The notes below the pieces were generated by a model, which was given only the letters and a program-made list of their open reading frames with translations, was not told the origin of the DNA and ran no database searches. This document shows, one piece after another, positions 1 to 8,978 of a stretch of 49,855 bases of DNA; within the stretch, counting starts at the first letter, position 1; the number at the start of each line of letters is the position of its first letter. The DNA is from Pseudomonas frederiksbergensis (GTDB lineage Bacteria > Pseudomonadota > Gammaproteobacteria > Pseudomonadales > Pseudomonadaceae): NCBI RefSeq assembly GCF_003732275.1, contig NZ_MOBM01000015.1, positions 1-49,855 on the forward strand, in the 5' to 3' direction. Both the position numbers and the translations under genes were made by a program.

Positions 1-851
1 GTTTAAATCGATACGTATCAGAGCCGCCTGGTAATACACATCGATACAAACCTTAAGGAATTTAAATCTTTTCCTCTATCTGCCCTTCACCCCAGATTGC
101 GAATTTGCACGGACCATCGGCAACGTGGCAGTCGCTAACAATTACAGATCTGGAGCACTTTCGTAATCCAGTACTGGCCCGCTCACTACCTGATCAACGA
201 CATGAGGCAGATGAGTTGCACCCACTTTGGATGAAGGCAGTGACTAGACACAGGATCAGGTGATTCAGAATTGTTGAAATAGGCAAAACCTGAAAGGGTT
301 CTAAGCGTGGAATATCAATCAGTTAAGCAATTGAATGACATAGACCGATACTTATGTGTAAGTGATCGGTGCACAGCTTTCGCTTAGGATGATTCCAGCG
401 CTGATCATTACTGCACTTAGCTATAAGTTGCAGCTGCCTGCAGTTGGTTTGGTGCGCAAGTGGATCATATCGACTAATTTTGGAAGAAGTCTGATGCCTG
501 AGATATCTAATATATCATGTTCGCATTAGCTTCCTCTTGGTATGTCCCCTGCTAATCAATATCGGCCTGTAATACGTTCTGTCTAAATAGAATATAGCCT
601 TCCACCTCGATGGTGTACGACGAATGCGGTACGTTACGACCTATCCGAACATCACGTAGGATTGGCTTTAACTACAGTTGTTGGTCTAGTCAATATCGAT
701 CCGTGCGTCGGATGCGCAGCGATTTTTACGGTGGCGTTATGGGGGACTTCCTCATGTTAGCAAGTATGCGGAATGCTCCGCTCCACGCCTTTATCTGCCA
801 GATTTTTGCGTCTTGTTTTCAGGACAAACTTTACTTGTAGGAGTTCATCAG
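1..851. other. AT-rich stretch with no convincing gene
   Basis: I see no protein, RNA or repeat that I can defend here. Base composition is clearly lower in GC than from 11 kb onward. A 76-codon open frame (610 to 840) ends just before poxB, but its composition (many Ser, Arg and Met) and its lack of a ribosome-binding site look random. The last bases (838 to 843, TAGGAG) are the ribosome-binding site of poxB. Together with the next three genes it looks like accessory DNA rather than core chromosome. Confidence 0.5.
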
Positions 852-2573
852 ATGGCAAGAACAGTGTCGGACTTTGTAGTTGAAGCCTTGCGAGGTGCTG
901 GAGTGAAGCGCGTCTACGGTGTGGTGGGCGATTCGCTCAACGGGTTTACGGATGCACTGCGCCGGGATGAATCCATCGACTGGATTCATATGCGCAACGA
1001 GGAAGCAGCTGCATTTGCAGCTGGTGCGGAAGCACACCTTACCGGCGAGCTGACCGTTTGTGCTGGTAGCTGTGGCCCCGGAAACCTTCACCTCATCAAC
1101 GGGCTTTTCGATGCTCACAGAAACCGTGTTCCCGTATTGGCGATTGCAGCCCATATCCCAAGCACCGAAATAGGGATCGAATACTTCCAAACGACTCACC
1201 CTGAAGTACTGTTCAAGGAATGCAGCCATTATGTTGAATTGGTTTCCCGTCCGGATCAGCTCCCTCAGGTGTTGGAGCGCGCGATGCGCGCGGCGATCTC
1301 AAAAAAAGGGGTGGCAGTAGTGGTGCTCCCGGGGGACGTCGCTTTGCATCCTATCTTGGTACCGGTACCGCGTTGGCTTGTGCCCAGCGATCCTGTCATC
1401 CATCCGCGCAGTGACGAGCTTGAGCAGCTCGCTTTCATGCTGAATAAAGGCAAAAAGATCACACTGCTTTGCGGGGCGGGTTGCGCGGGCGCACACGAGG
1501 AGATTTTGAGCTTAGCTCAGAAGCTGAAAGCTCCTATCGTACATGCGCTTCGTGGCAAGGAATTCATCGAGTACGACAATCCCTACGATGTGGGAATGAC
1601 TGGGTTAATCGGGTTCTCTTCAGGCTATGCGGCTATGAAGGATTGCGACACTCTACTGATGCTGGGCACCGACTTCCCTTACCGGCAGTTTTATCCAGCA
1701 GATGCGCGCATTTTCCAGGTTGATATTCGCGCTGAAGCACTTGGAAACCGTTGCGGTTTGGACATGGGTTTGGTTGGCCAAGTGAAACCCACACTTCAAG
1801 TACTGCTTCCTTTGCTAGAGGAGCACAATGACTGCGGTCATCTCGATGCTGCCCTGAAGCATTACAGGGAAACTCGCGCAGACCTGGACGCGCTGGCAGA
1901 GGGAGGCTCAGACGGCGCGATGATTCACCCGCAGTACGTGACCCGCCTGGTTAGCGAACTGGCGTCTGAGGATGCTATTTTCACCTGCGACGTCGGCACG
2001 CCAACTGCTTGGGCTGCACGCTATTTAAAAATGAACGGGAAGCGCCGCCTCATCGGTTCGTTCAACCACGGTTCTATGGCCAATGCAATGCTCCAGGCTA
2101 TCGGTGCGCAGTGCGCCTTCCTTAGTCGCCAAGTCGTCTCTATGTCTGGCGACGGTGGTTTTGCAATGATGATGGGCGATGTCCTGACATTGAGGCAGAT
2201 GAAACTGCCCGTAAAAATCATCGTGCTTAACAACGGTACGTTGGGTTTTGTGGAAATGGAGATGAAAGCCCACGGTTTTCTGGACGTTGGTTGTGAACTG
2301 GAGAACCCGAACTTTGCAGCAATGGCCCAAGCCATCGGTATCAAGGGCATCCGGGTTGAAAAATCTGCGGATTTGGCCGGTGCATTGAAGGAAGCCTTTG
2401 CTCATCCGGGCCCCGTCGTGGTGGACGTTGTCAGCGAAAGGCAAGAGTTGATCATGCCGCCAAAAACCACATTCGCCGAAGCGCAAGGGTTCGGGCTCTT
2501 CATGTTGAAAGCTGTCCTTGATGGCCGGGCCAAGCAGCTCATCGATCTAGCCAAGGTGAACCTGGTGCGATAA
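852..2573 (+). CDS. poxB: pyruvate dehydrogenase (quinone) / pyruvate oxidase PoxB
   Basis: This thiamine-diphosphate and FAD enzyme oxidises pyruvate to acetate and CO2 and passes electrons to membrane quinone, bypassing the pyruvate dehydrogenase complex. The 573-residue length is the usual PoxB size. The N-terminal ThDP domain has the activating glutamate region ([15 protein letters not shown]), followed by the FAD/central domain. The C-terminal ThDP domain shows the GDG...NN binding motif ([10 protein letters not shown] about residues 434-443, then VLNNGT). The tail ends in an amphipathic stretch ([10 protein letters not shown]...) of the type PoxB uses for membrane attachment. The ATG at 852 is chosen over one at 813 because TAGGAG at 838-843 precedes it at normal spacing and homologues begin at this methionine. 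It stands alone on the plus strand. Other ThDP enzymes (acetolactate synthase, glyoxylate carboligase) are less likely given the PoxB-type N-terminus. Confidence 0.9.
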   Translation: MARTVSDFVVEALRGAGVKRVYGVVGDSLNGFTDALRRDESIDWIHMRNEEAAAFAAGAEAHLTGELTVCAGSCGPGNLHLINGLFDAHRNRVPVLAIAAHIPSTEIGIEYFQTTHPEVLFKECSHYVELVSRPDQLPQVLERAMRAAISKKGVAVVVLPGDVALHPILVPVPRWLVPSDPVIHPRSDELEQLAFMLNKGKKITLLCGAGCAGAHEEILSLAQKLKAPIVHALRGKEFIEYDNPYDVGMTGLIGFSSGYAAMKDCDTLLMLGTDFPYRQFYPADARIFQVDIRAEALGNRCGLDMGLVGQVKPTLQVLLPLLEEHNDCGHLDAALKHYRETRADLDALAEGGSDGAMIHPQYVTRLVSELASEDAIFTCDVGTPTAWAARYLKMNGKRRLIGSFNHGSMANAMLQAIGAQCAFLSRQVVSMSGDGGFAMMMGDVLTLRQMKLPVKIIVLNNGTLGFVEMEMKAHGFLDVGCELENPNFAAMAQAIGIKGIRVEKSADLAGALKEAFAHPGPVVVDVVSERQELIMPPKTTFAEAQGFGLFMLKAVLDGRAKQLIDLAKVNLVR

Positions 2574-2840
2574 ACACTACATTCCACAGTAAACGTCGAC
2601 AGCCGCAGTGCCGTTGCAACTTGCAGTGCTCGCAAAAAAACGCTCATCCAATTTTCTATCACGGACACAGTAGACGTAAGACTAAGTGTAAAAGCGGTAT
2701 CGCCGGCTGCGCAGCACACCCCGTTCAAGACCTCCTTATTATCACAAGGAACAATAGACGATCGATGCCGCAGACGCTGGAATACTAGCCTCTAATGGGT
2801 ATTCAAATATCAACCATGCATGCTGGTTCGTGGAGGTAAT

Positions 2841-3806
2841 ATGCGAATTGTGTTCTGTGGCGAGACCTTTCCCGATACTGCGGAGGCCCTTCAGCAAGCA
2901 TTGCCAGTCGATGCCGGTGACGAAGTGATTGTGTGGTCGGGAGAAGATCTAAGTACGCTTCCTCACAACATAGATGTATTGATTCCCAAAATGCACGGTG
3001 TCGATTCCCGCTTGCTTGAAATGAGCCGCTGCCGCCTCGTGCAACAATGGGGGGTCGGTCTGGAAGGTATCGATATTCTTGCGGCCGAAGATTTAGGGAT
3101 TCCAGTCGCTAACGTCCCGGCCAATGGAGGAAACGCAGACTCCGTTGCGGAGCATGCGTTGCTTTTGATATTGGCGTTGCTCCGAAATCTGACCCAAGCT
3201 CAACTTAATGTGCGGAACGGTATATTGGGTGCGCCATCAGGGAGTATGTTGGCGGGGCGTACAGTGTGCCTCTTCGGCTTGGGAGCAATCGCATTGCCGC
3301 TTGCTCGGCGTCTCAAATCTTTTGACGTCAAATTAATCGGCCTGACGCGCCAGTTCAGTGCCGCGAAGATGGCGGAATTTGGCTTAGATGAATGTTACTC
3401 GCTAGAGGAAAAATCGACCTGCTTGAAACAGACTGACATATTGGTCATCTGCGCTCGCCTCACTCCTGAAACCCGCAATAGCATAAGTGCCGATGACCTT
3501 GCTTCTCTGCCCTCTGATGCATTGCTTATTAATGTGGCGCGTGGTGGTCTCGTTGAGGAAGCTGCGTTAATTAGCGCACTTCGCTCGGGGCATTTGGGCG
3601 GTGCAGGGATAGATGTGTACTGGCAGGAACCTGTCGATACTCAGCATCCGCTTTTGCAAATGAGTAACGTGATCGCTACACCTCATATTGCTGGCATCAC
3701 ACTCGACTCGCTCAAAGATATTGCGGCAGGCGTTGCGGCTAATATCAATCGCCTGCGCTTGGGTTTGCCCTTGCAAGGGGTGACGAACAGTCGAACTGCC
3801 GAATGA
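2841..3806 (+). CDS. D-isomer-specific 2-hydroxyacid dehydrogenase
   Basis: This is an NAD(P)-dependent dehydrogenase of the phosphoglycerate/glyoxylate reductase family, interconverting 2-keto and D-2-hydroxy acids in the cytosol. It is 321 residues long, the family norm. The split catalytic domain is N-terminal. The Rossmann domain starts near residue 142 with LFGLGAIA. The catalytic Arg lies in NVARGG, the Glu in DVYWQEP, and the His in ATPHIAG. GGAGG at 2832-2836 decides the ATG at 2841; a longer frame from 2820 lacks such a site. The substrate cannot be read from sequence. Following poxB on the same strand by about 270 bases suggests a role in pyruvate or hydroxyacid metabolism, but the gap argues against a single transcript. 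Codon use is less GC-rich than in the genes after 11 kb. Confidence 0.85.
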   Translation: MRIVFCGETFPDTAEALQQALPVDAGDEVIVWSGEDLSTLPHNIDVLIPKMHGVDSRLLEMSRCRLVQQWGVGLEGIDILAAEDLGIPVANVPANGGNADSVAEHALLLILALLRNLTQAQLNVRNGILGAPSGSMLAGRTVCLFGLGAIALPLARRLKSFDVKLIGLTRQFSAAKMAEFGLDECYSLEEKSTCLKQTDILVICARLTPETRNSISADDLASLPSDALLINVARGGLVEEAALISALRSGHLGGAGIDVYWQEPVDTQHPLLQMSNVIATPHIAGITLDSLKDIAAGVAANINRLRLGLPLQGVTNSRTAE

Positions 3807-3925
3807 TCTTTTAGCACAGCCTATATCCTGTGCATCCATCTATCCGTTAGGCTAAGAGCAACTTACTACTTGCGTTAAGCGAGACTTATCGAGCGCATGG
3901 GCGTAGCGTAATGAAAGAGGTTTCA

Positions 3926-4843
3926 ATGAGCAATTTCATCAAAAACACAGATACGAATATTGCGGCGTTAAACCAAGGTAGTCACTTTGCAGACTTGAAC
4001 GGCGTCAAATTACACTACCAGGTAAAAGGGAATGGTCCGCTATTGTTTGTTGTTTCTCCTGGATGGGGTATAGGAAGCCTTTATCTGCAACGCGGCCTAG
4101 ACTTTCTGACGGGACGGTTCAGAGTGGTGTTTGTGGATACCCGCGGCAGCGGTTTATCTGGGCGCCCAAGTGACCCGGCCATGATGGGTAGCAACCAAAT
4201 GGCTGACGACCTGGACGCTCTAAGATCGCACCTCGGGCTCTCCACTATTGTTTTGTTGGGACACTCAAATGGCGGAGCTATTGCATTGTCCTTTGCTCAA
4301 CGATACGCCGACCGGGTCAGCAAGTTGATACTGATCGATAGTCAGTTGTTTGGGTTTGCTGCAGCAGAGGATACTCATCGCTTCCTCTCCACTCGGGCCG
4401 AGGATCAGGACTACTCAAGCGCAGTCAAATTGGCTCATCGCTTTTTTTCGGGCAAGGACAGGCAGCCAATCAACGATGACGAACTCACGGAGTTTGTCGG
4501 TAATATCCTTGCGCTGTATTTGAATAATCCGAGCAAAAATCTCGTCACTACCCGTCAGCAGCTTTCAGATAAACCGATCTCTTTTTATGCGTTTGGCAGT
4601 CAAAATGCCGCAGACGCCGCTGCTCAAAATGATCAGACGGTTTTGCTCCATTTGGTAAAAGCACCCGTCCTAATCGCCAGTGGCAGGCATGACTGGGTTT
4701 GCCCTGTCGCCGTCGCAGAACGAATGCACGCAGGTATTGAAAATTCCACTCTGGAAATATTTGAAGAAAGCGGGCACTTGCCGTGGATCGAAGAGCCGAC
4801 GAAATTCCAGTCACAAATTTTCCACTTTCTATCCATCGGTTGA
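3926..4843 (+). CDS. alpha/beta hydrolase
   Basis: This is an alpha/beta-hydrolase-fold enzyme of about 305 residues, resembling esterases, proline iminopeptidases and haloperoxidase-like hydrolases. The nucleophile elbow is GHSNGG (Ser about residue 112). The oxyanion region before it (VSPGWG, then DTRGSGLSGRP) is typical. The catalytic Asp is likely in SGRHDW and the His in ESGHLPW near the C-terminus. There is no signal peptide, so it is probably cytosolic. ATG 3926 is preferred because AGAGG at 3916-3920 sits five bases upstream; ATG 3911 would place that site inside the gene. The substrate is unknown. It is the last intact gene before a run of gene fragments. Confidence 0.8.
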   Translation: MSNFIKNTDTNIAALNQGSHFADLNGVKLHYQVKGNGPLLFVVSPGWGIGSLYLQRGLDFLTGRFRVVFVDTRGSGLSGRPSDPAMMGSNQMADDLDALRSHLGLSTIVLLGHSNGGAIALSFAQRYADRVSKLILIDSQLFGFAAAEDTHRFLSTRAEDQDYSSAVKLAHRFFSGKDRQPINDDELTEFVGNILALYLNNPSKNLVTTRQQLSDKPISFYAFGSQNAADAAAQNDQTVLLHLVKAPVLIASGRHDWVCPVAVAERMHAGIENSTLEIFEESGHLPWIEEPTKFQSQIFHFLSIG

Positions 4844-4957
4844 GGCAGATCGACTCTGGGCGTCGATTGGCGCATCACTCCGAGAGAAGTGATCAGCTCT
4901 ATCCTAATGGATACCTCTTGCGAGGTCAGATACCGATTTTCATAAACGTCCACTATT

Positions 4958-5124
4958 GGCCGAGGCTGTGTAAAAACGTTTTTGAGCGCGACAGGTACTC
5001 AAAACCGGACTGAAAATCGCGTTTCTACGCGAAATCCACATCTGCTGACGTGCCGATAAATTTCAGATTTAACGTAGACGCGCACACTTCAATTTTGGCG
5101 CAGCGTTTTTACACACTCTGGGCC
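4958..5124. repeat. 167-bp element with terminal inverted repeats, copy 1
   Basis: The copy begins GGCCGAGGCTGTGTAAAAAC and ends with its imperfect inverse (18 of 21 positions match). A second copy, direct and nearly identical, lies at 10146-10311; the two differ by two substitutions and one T in a T-run. No protein is encoded. The structure is that of a MITE or of fused IS ends. Copy 2 directly abuts an IS1182-type transposase fragment, which suggests that family as the source of the ends. No clear target duplication is visible. Confidence 0.75.
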
Positions 5125-5147
5125 GAAAACGGTCCAGAGCGACATGC

Positions 5148-5615
5148 TCAAACCACAGTGGGCCGCAACGCGTGCGCCAGATCAATCAATGCGCGTAATC
5201 GCGCCGGCACGAAGCGATGGCCCGAGTAGTAAAGCCTCAAACCGCCAAACGACGGGCACCACGGTACCAGCACTGGCACCAGGGCGCCGCTGACCAGTTC
5301 TTCCTGCATGAACCACTCGGAAATGAAATCGATGCCAAGGCCCATCACCACGGCCTGTTTGATAGCCAGCATCTCGTTGAAAATGAAGCGCACCGGCAGA
5401 TCCATCTGCAACCTCTCACCGTCTCGCTCCAGTTCCCACTGGTAGAGGCCGCCGTGGGCCATGCGCATGCCAATGCTCTGGTGGCTGAGCAGGTCTCGCG
5501 GATGCTCGGGCATACCATGGCGTTCGAGATACTCGGGCGTTGCCACCACAAGCATTCGGATGTCATCTGACAGCCTTAAACGCCTCGTGCTCGAGCAGAG
5601 ACTGTCTACCAGCGA
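5148..5615 (-). pseudogene. LysR-family regulator, C-terminal fragment
   Basis: The minus strand encodes about 150 residues of a LysR substrate-binding domain, running from RLSDDIRMLVVATPEYLERHG through FNEMLAIKQAVVMGLGIDF to a normal stop at 5148. This is the typical second half of the effector domain of CrgA/DmlR-like LysR proteins. The helix-turn-helix and the first half are absent. Homology fades at about 5615, where phage-derived sequence begins on the other strand. It is therefore a truncated, non-functional remnant whose 3' end lies just beside repeat copy 1. Confidence 0.75.
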
Positions 5616-5641
5616 GCAAACCCACTACAGGAAAATGAGCG

Positions 5642-5872
5642 ATGCCCAACGTGACCAGGATCGCCTGCGCGATCGCCTTGCCACTGCTGATGTCCGGCTG
5701 TCAGTCCTCCTCGACGAGGGTTCAGCCGGTGGCTGTTCAGTGTCTTCCGCCTCCGGCGCCGGCGGCGTGGATCATGCAACCGTACGCGCCCGACTTGACC
5801 CGGCGCATGCTCAACGAATTATCACCATCACCATCACCATCACCATCACCGACGCCGGCGACCGTGGACTGA
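5642..5872 (+). CDS. Rz1-like outer-membrane spanin lipoprotein nested in the Rz frame
   Basis: This 76-residue protein lies wholly inside the Rz-like frame in a different reading frame, the classical Rz/Rz1 arrangement. It has an N-terminal signal sequence with a lipobox (LLMSGC, Cys 20), then a Gln/Ser stretch and a proline-rich segment (PPPAPAAWIMQP) typical of Rz1 proteins, which are small lipoproteins of the outer membrane that complete phage lysis. The C-terminus ends in an unusual Ser-Pro run (SPSPSPSPSP) produced by the hexanucleotide repeat. It may still be translatable, but its partner has lost its anchor, so function is doubtful. Confidence 0.65.
   Translation: MPNVTRIACAIALPLLMSGCQSSSTRVQPVAVQCLPPPAPAAWIMQPYAPDLTRRMLNELSPSPSPSPSPTPATVD
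5820..5850 (+). repeat. TCACCA hexanucleotide tandem repeat inside overlapping Rz/Rz1
   Basis: About five copies of a six-base unit (ATCACC/TCACCA) sit in tandem. Because the unit is six bases long, gain or loss of copies preserves both overlapping frames. It reads as Ile-Thr repeats in Rz and Ser-Pro repeats in Rz1. This is a typical slipped-strand site. Confidence 0.85.
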
Positions 5873-5894
5873 TCGCGCTACAGGCGTGCCAAGC

Positions 5895-6283
5895 CTATGC
5901 GCGATCAGTGTCCCAGTGATGTGGGAAGCGGCTGGCGAAAGGATCTTCGCCGTTCAGGATTTTGATTTGGGTCGATAGCTCGGTGATGTGCTTGTCTTTC
6001 GCCATCAACTCCCATGCGCTTTTGGTTTCGATATCGGATGCTCTCCTGCTTGCTTCACTTGCCTCAGTTCTGGCAGCGGCCAGTTGCGACCGGAGTGCTT
6101 CGCACTCCTTGGTAGCCTGGCCGTGTATTTCGACCAGCTTGAAATCCTCTCGCGCTCCTGGCGAAGCTGTGTAGTCAGCTCCTGAATTTCGTTCTCGCTC
6201 ATCAGCAGCTGGTGCTGGCAGGTTTCGAGCGGCGTGGGTGAGTCAAGCCAGTCGTAGGTGTCTTCAATCAGGAAATCCGCCAA
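5895..6283 (-). pseudogene. coiled-coil protein gene broken by a 2-base frameshift
   Basis: The minus-strand start at 6283 reads MADFLIEDTYDWLDSPTPLE and continues through ENEIQELTTQLRQERE. Near 6147-6151 a CTCTC run (GAGAG on the coding strand) appears to carry two extra bases. Beyond it the adjacent frame continues as EDFKLVEIHGQATKECEALRSQLAAARTEA... and ends DPFASRFPHHWDTDRA with a stop at 5895. Joined, the product is about 130 residues with a long heptad-rich coiled coil. I do not recognise the family. Its 3' end overlaps the end of the Rz-like frame, so it probably came with the same prophage DNA. Confidence 0.6.
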
Positions 6284-6984
6284 TGGTAGATACTCATAAA
6301 TGCTGTGCAGTATTATTTCTACGAACGAATTTCGAGCCGCAAGCGACCAGCAGCGCTATATTCAGACCTCCGGTGGATTTGGGTGAGCGAGATGAACGAA
6401 TATCAGGCGCTGCGCGCTGTCATTTCTGATGTGCTGACTCAGGAATTGCATCAGGATTTGAGGGTTCGGCTTTAATGTGTCGTACGACGGCGGGGGTGTC
6501 ACGGATCAGGCGCACAGCGCCAACCGCCAGATGGAATGAATGTGCCGAGTGAAGACATGACGGCTTCATTGGCGAAAACATCCGGAGCAAACGGGTCCAC
6601 CGATCATGGCAGCAGGAATTGGCCAGTGTTGGCGGGGAGCGTTGAGCACTCGATTTTCCATGGGGTTTCTCCGGCGTGATGCCGGCCAAAAGACAGTTCG
6701 TGCCATTGGCAAATGTCAGCGTCTATCTGGGTCACCCCGGCGAAACCTTTCTGTCAGACAGCCGCTCCATGATGACGCGCGGCACTGGACTCGTCGGGTA
6801 CACCTCTGCACGGAGTGCGCCAAGGCCACGTCGGCCAGTGCTTGAGCGGGACGCATAAAAAATCCCATGCCAATACAAGCATCGGATTTTTATTTCTTGC
6901 GATTAAAGGAGGATTGAGCAAGGAAAACAATCCTCGATGGAGTTGGGAGTCGAGACGATGTTCTGGGTCAGTTCCCCATTGGCC
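6284..6984. other. relic region with two tiny frames, probably prophage-derived
   Basis: Two very short plus-strand frames are arranged like phage genes: 6300-6386 (28 residues, ending RAASDQQRYIQTSGGFG) and 6392-6475 (27 residues, starting MNEYQALRAVISDVLTQ). The first ends six bases before the second begins, and GTGAGCGAG precedes the second start. Neither could be assigned. A minus-strand frame from 6661 (MENRVLNAPRQHW...) with a GGAG site stops after about 30 codons. The remainder, up to the insertion cassette at 6985, looks decayed. Confidence 0.35.
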
Positions 6985-7045
6985 TAATGCCGATCAGTTA
7001 AGCCTCTCTGCTTGAACAGGTAGGCGTAGCGAACTTGCGCAAGCA

Positions 7046-8680
7046 TTAGCAGTCGGCATGACGACACTCTTCTAGCTTACCCTCTACAAGCGACAGGCGC
7101 CGAGTCAAATTGAGTGCCTTCAGAAAGCGCTCATCATGACTCACCACCACGAGCGCCCCTCGGTAAGCACTCAATGCCATTTCGAGCTGTCCCACCGCAT
7201 CCAGATCCAGACTGTTAGTCGGCTCGTCTAGCAGCAGTAACTGCGGCGCCGGTTCAGCGTGTAGCAAACATGCCAATATGGCGCGCAAACGTTCCCCTCC
7301 CGACAGCAATCCTACCGGCAATTGCATTTGCTCACCGCGCAGGAGCATGCGAGCCAGACGATTGGCTCGCTCTATAGCCGGTAGGGTTGGCGCAAACCGC
7401 GCGAAATTCTCGACCGCAGAGGCCTCAGCATCTAGCAGATCCAAGCGCTGAGAAAGGTAGGCCACTCGTCCTGACCCACGGCAGATTGTTTCTGCAGTGA
7501 AGTGAGATATGCCACCGATCACCTGCAGCAATGTAGATTTGCCTACCCCGTTCGCACCACTGAGGCCGATTCGTTCGGGGCCGCGAATATCAAGATCCAC
7601 TCCTGACGAACCAAACAGTGGTCTTTCATCGCGAAGGACCTGCATGCTTTTCCCAGAAAAGACAATCAGGCCTTGAGGCACCTGAGTCGCAGGCAGTGAA
7701 AGGTCCGAACAGAGCTCCTCACGCAAAGCATGTTTGGCCTCGGCTAACCGTGCTTGAGTACGATCAACCTTCGCCCCATGGGCTTCGTTGGATTTAGCCG
7801 CCGACACTTGGGCGCCGCGCTTGAGATTACCAGCGACGATTTTCGGCAATCCTGCCGAAGCAAGGTTACGGGAGGCGTTACTTGCCCGACGTTCAGCCCT
7901 TTCACGCGCCAACTGCATCTGTCGCTGGTCACGCTTCACCTCTTTTCGCAGGCTGTTCACGTTTTGCTGGGCAGCTTGCTGTTGAGCTCGGACTACTTGC
8001 TGGTAGAAATTGAAGCCTCCACCGTAGAGACGCAATTCAGTGCGGTTCAACTCGGCGACCTGGTCCATACGCTCCAACAACTCGCGATCATGACTGGCTA
8101 CAACCAGGCAGCCGCTCCAAGTATCGAGCACTTGATACAGTCGTTGTCGCGCCTGATGGTCGAGATTGTTAGAAGGCTCATCCAATAACAGGATGTCGGG
8201 TTGACCGAGTAACTGCGCAGCCAGCCCCAGCGACATGATTTCACCGCCGCTAAATTCGTTCAACTTACGATCAAATGGCACATCGCCAAGACCCAAGCGA
8301 GCCAAGCCTGCACGAGTTTTCTCCTCGATGTCCCAATCGTCTCCGACCAAGTCAAAGAGAGCTTGCTCAGCATTGCCCGAAAGAATTGCAGCCAAGGCTT
8401 CTAATTTCACCGCAATGCCCAGTAGTTGGGCGACGCTCATGTCGAGTGTCAGCGGTAAATGTTGAGGAAGATAGGCCAGCGTCCCCTGAACGGCAATCTG
8501 ACCTGCCATGGGCTCAATATGGCCCGCCAAGAGTCTTAGTAATGTGCTCTTGCCGGCGCCATTAGGTGCCACTAAACCGGTGCGGAGCGGACCAAATACG
8601 CAGGACAGTTGATCAAATACAATCTGACCGTTGGGCCAGGCAAAGCAAAGTTGGGAAGTGTGAATGAGAGATTCAGACAT
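7046..8680 (-). CDS. ABC-F family ATPase (ribosome-associated, possible antibiotic target protection)
   Basis: The protein has 544 residues, two ATP-binding cassettes and no membrane segment, the ABC-F architecture. Cassette 1 has Walker A APNGAGKST, signature FSGGE and Walker B LLLLDEPSNNLD. Cassette 2 has GANGVGKST, LLSGGE and LLLLDEPTNSLD. Between them lies a charged Lys/Arg/Gln-rich helical linker (about residues 225-320), the part that reaches the ribosomal exit site in this family. ATG 8680 is preferred to one at 8716 because GGAG precedes it by eight bases and homologues start MSES-like. ABC-F proteins act on stalled ribosomes, and some give resistance to macrolides, lincosamides or pleuromutilins. 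Which type this is cannot be read here. It is the only cargo of the IS4-ended cassette, which favours a selectable trait. Confidence 0.85.
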   Translation of the reverse strand: MSESLIHTSQLCFAWPNGQIVFDQLSCVFGPLRTGLVAPNGAGKSTLLRLLAGHIEPMAGQIAVQGTLAYLPQHLPLTLDMSVAQLLGIAVKLEALAAILSGNAEQALFDLVGDDWDIEEKTRAGLARLGLGDVPFDRKLNEFSGGEIMSLGLAAQLLGQPDILLLDEPSNNLDHQARQRLYQVLDTWSGCLVVASHDRELLERMDQVAELNRTELRLYGGGFNFYQQVVRAQQQAAQQNVNSLRKEVKRDQRQMQLARERAERRASNASRNLASAGLPKIVAGNLKRGAQVSAAKSNEAHGAKVDRTQARLAEAKHALREELCSDLSLPATQVPQGLIVFSGKSMQVLRDERPLFGSSGVDLDIRGPERIGLSGANGVGKSTLLQVIGGISHFTAETICRGSGRVAYLSQRLDLLDAEASAVENFARFAPTLPAIERANRLARMLLRGEQMQLPVGLLSGGERLRAILACLLHAEPAPQLLLLDEPTNSLDLDAVGQLEMALSAYRGALVVVSHDERFLKALNLTRRLSLVEGKLEECRHADC

Positions 8681-8913
8681 AAGCGATTCTCCGGCAGCGC
8701 CAGCAAACGTTCGCATGGCGGCTTGACAAGTGCGCGGACGTGGCGAAAAGCAACGTTCGAGCCTATCGAGGGCGGAAAAGAATCGCGTATCACATGGCTT
8801 AGCGGGTTATCCTTCAGTTATCGAATATCGACCTTGAACTTTTTGGTCTGGCATTCCGCCGAATTTATATGGCTTTGACGGCAGGGTCAAATTCTATTAA
8901 CCAAAAAGAACTC

Positions 8914-8941
8914 CATGTGGGAGCGAGATTGCTCCCACATG
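8914..8941. repeat. single REP palindrome inside the insertion cassette
   Basis: The sequence CATGTGGGAGCGAGATTGCTCCCACATG is a near-perfect palindrome of the pseudomonad REP type. It lies eight bases inside the right terminal repeat and upstream of the ABC-F gene. It is the only REP-like copy I see before 13 kb. Its presence suggests that the cassette was assembled in, or spent time in, a Pseudomonas. Confidence 0.7.
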
Positions 8942-8978
8942 TTTGGCAACTCAACTGATCGGCATTAGGCCATTGGCC

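Larger units (their letters stand above)
5590..5919 (+). pseudogene. phage Rz-like inner-membrane spanin, N-terminally truncated
   Basis: The plus-strand frame reads SEQTHYRKMSDAQRDQDRL..., then ATADVRLSVLLDEG..., and ends LDPAHAQRIITIT...DAGDRGLIALQACQAYARSVSQ. This matches the periplasmic coiled-coil and C-terminal part of Rz-type lysis proteins of Pseudomonas prophages and pyocin clusters. The expected N-terminal membrane anchor is missing, because the frame runs back into the antisense of the LysR fragment near 5590. In an intact spanin the coiled coil reaches across the periplasm to the Rz1 lipoprotein. A hexanucleotide repeat (5820-5850) adds extra Ile-Thr pairs just before DAGDRG. No other lysis or structural phage gene is recognisable nearby. 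Confidence 0.7.
6985..8967. mobile_element. transposase-less insertion cassette with IS4-type ends carrying an ABC-F gene
   Basis: The left end at 6985-7002 reads TAATGCCGATCAGTTAAG. The right end at 8950-8967 is its inverse with one mismatch (TAATGCCGATCAGTTGAG read from the right). From memory, this is the 18-bp terminal repeat of IS4. The flanking bases CCATTGGCC occur in direct orientation on both sides (6976-6984 and 8970-8978), consistent with a target duplication; IS4 makes 11- to 13-bp duplications, and here 9 of 11 positions match. Removing the cassette and one repeat copy joins the outside sequence in one reading frame. The interior holds only the ABC-F gene and no transposase, the layout of a mobile insertion cassette, first described for IS231 of the IS4 family. 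Confidence 0.75.

Noticed and set aside
610..840. 76-codon frame upstream of poxB
   Set aside because: It has no binding site and random-looking composition. It overlaps the poxB binding region.
6676..6858. Frame containing VSVYLGHPGETF, resembling tyrosine recombinase YLGH
   Set aside because: The rest shows no integrase catalytic residues, and the resemblance is only four to five residues.
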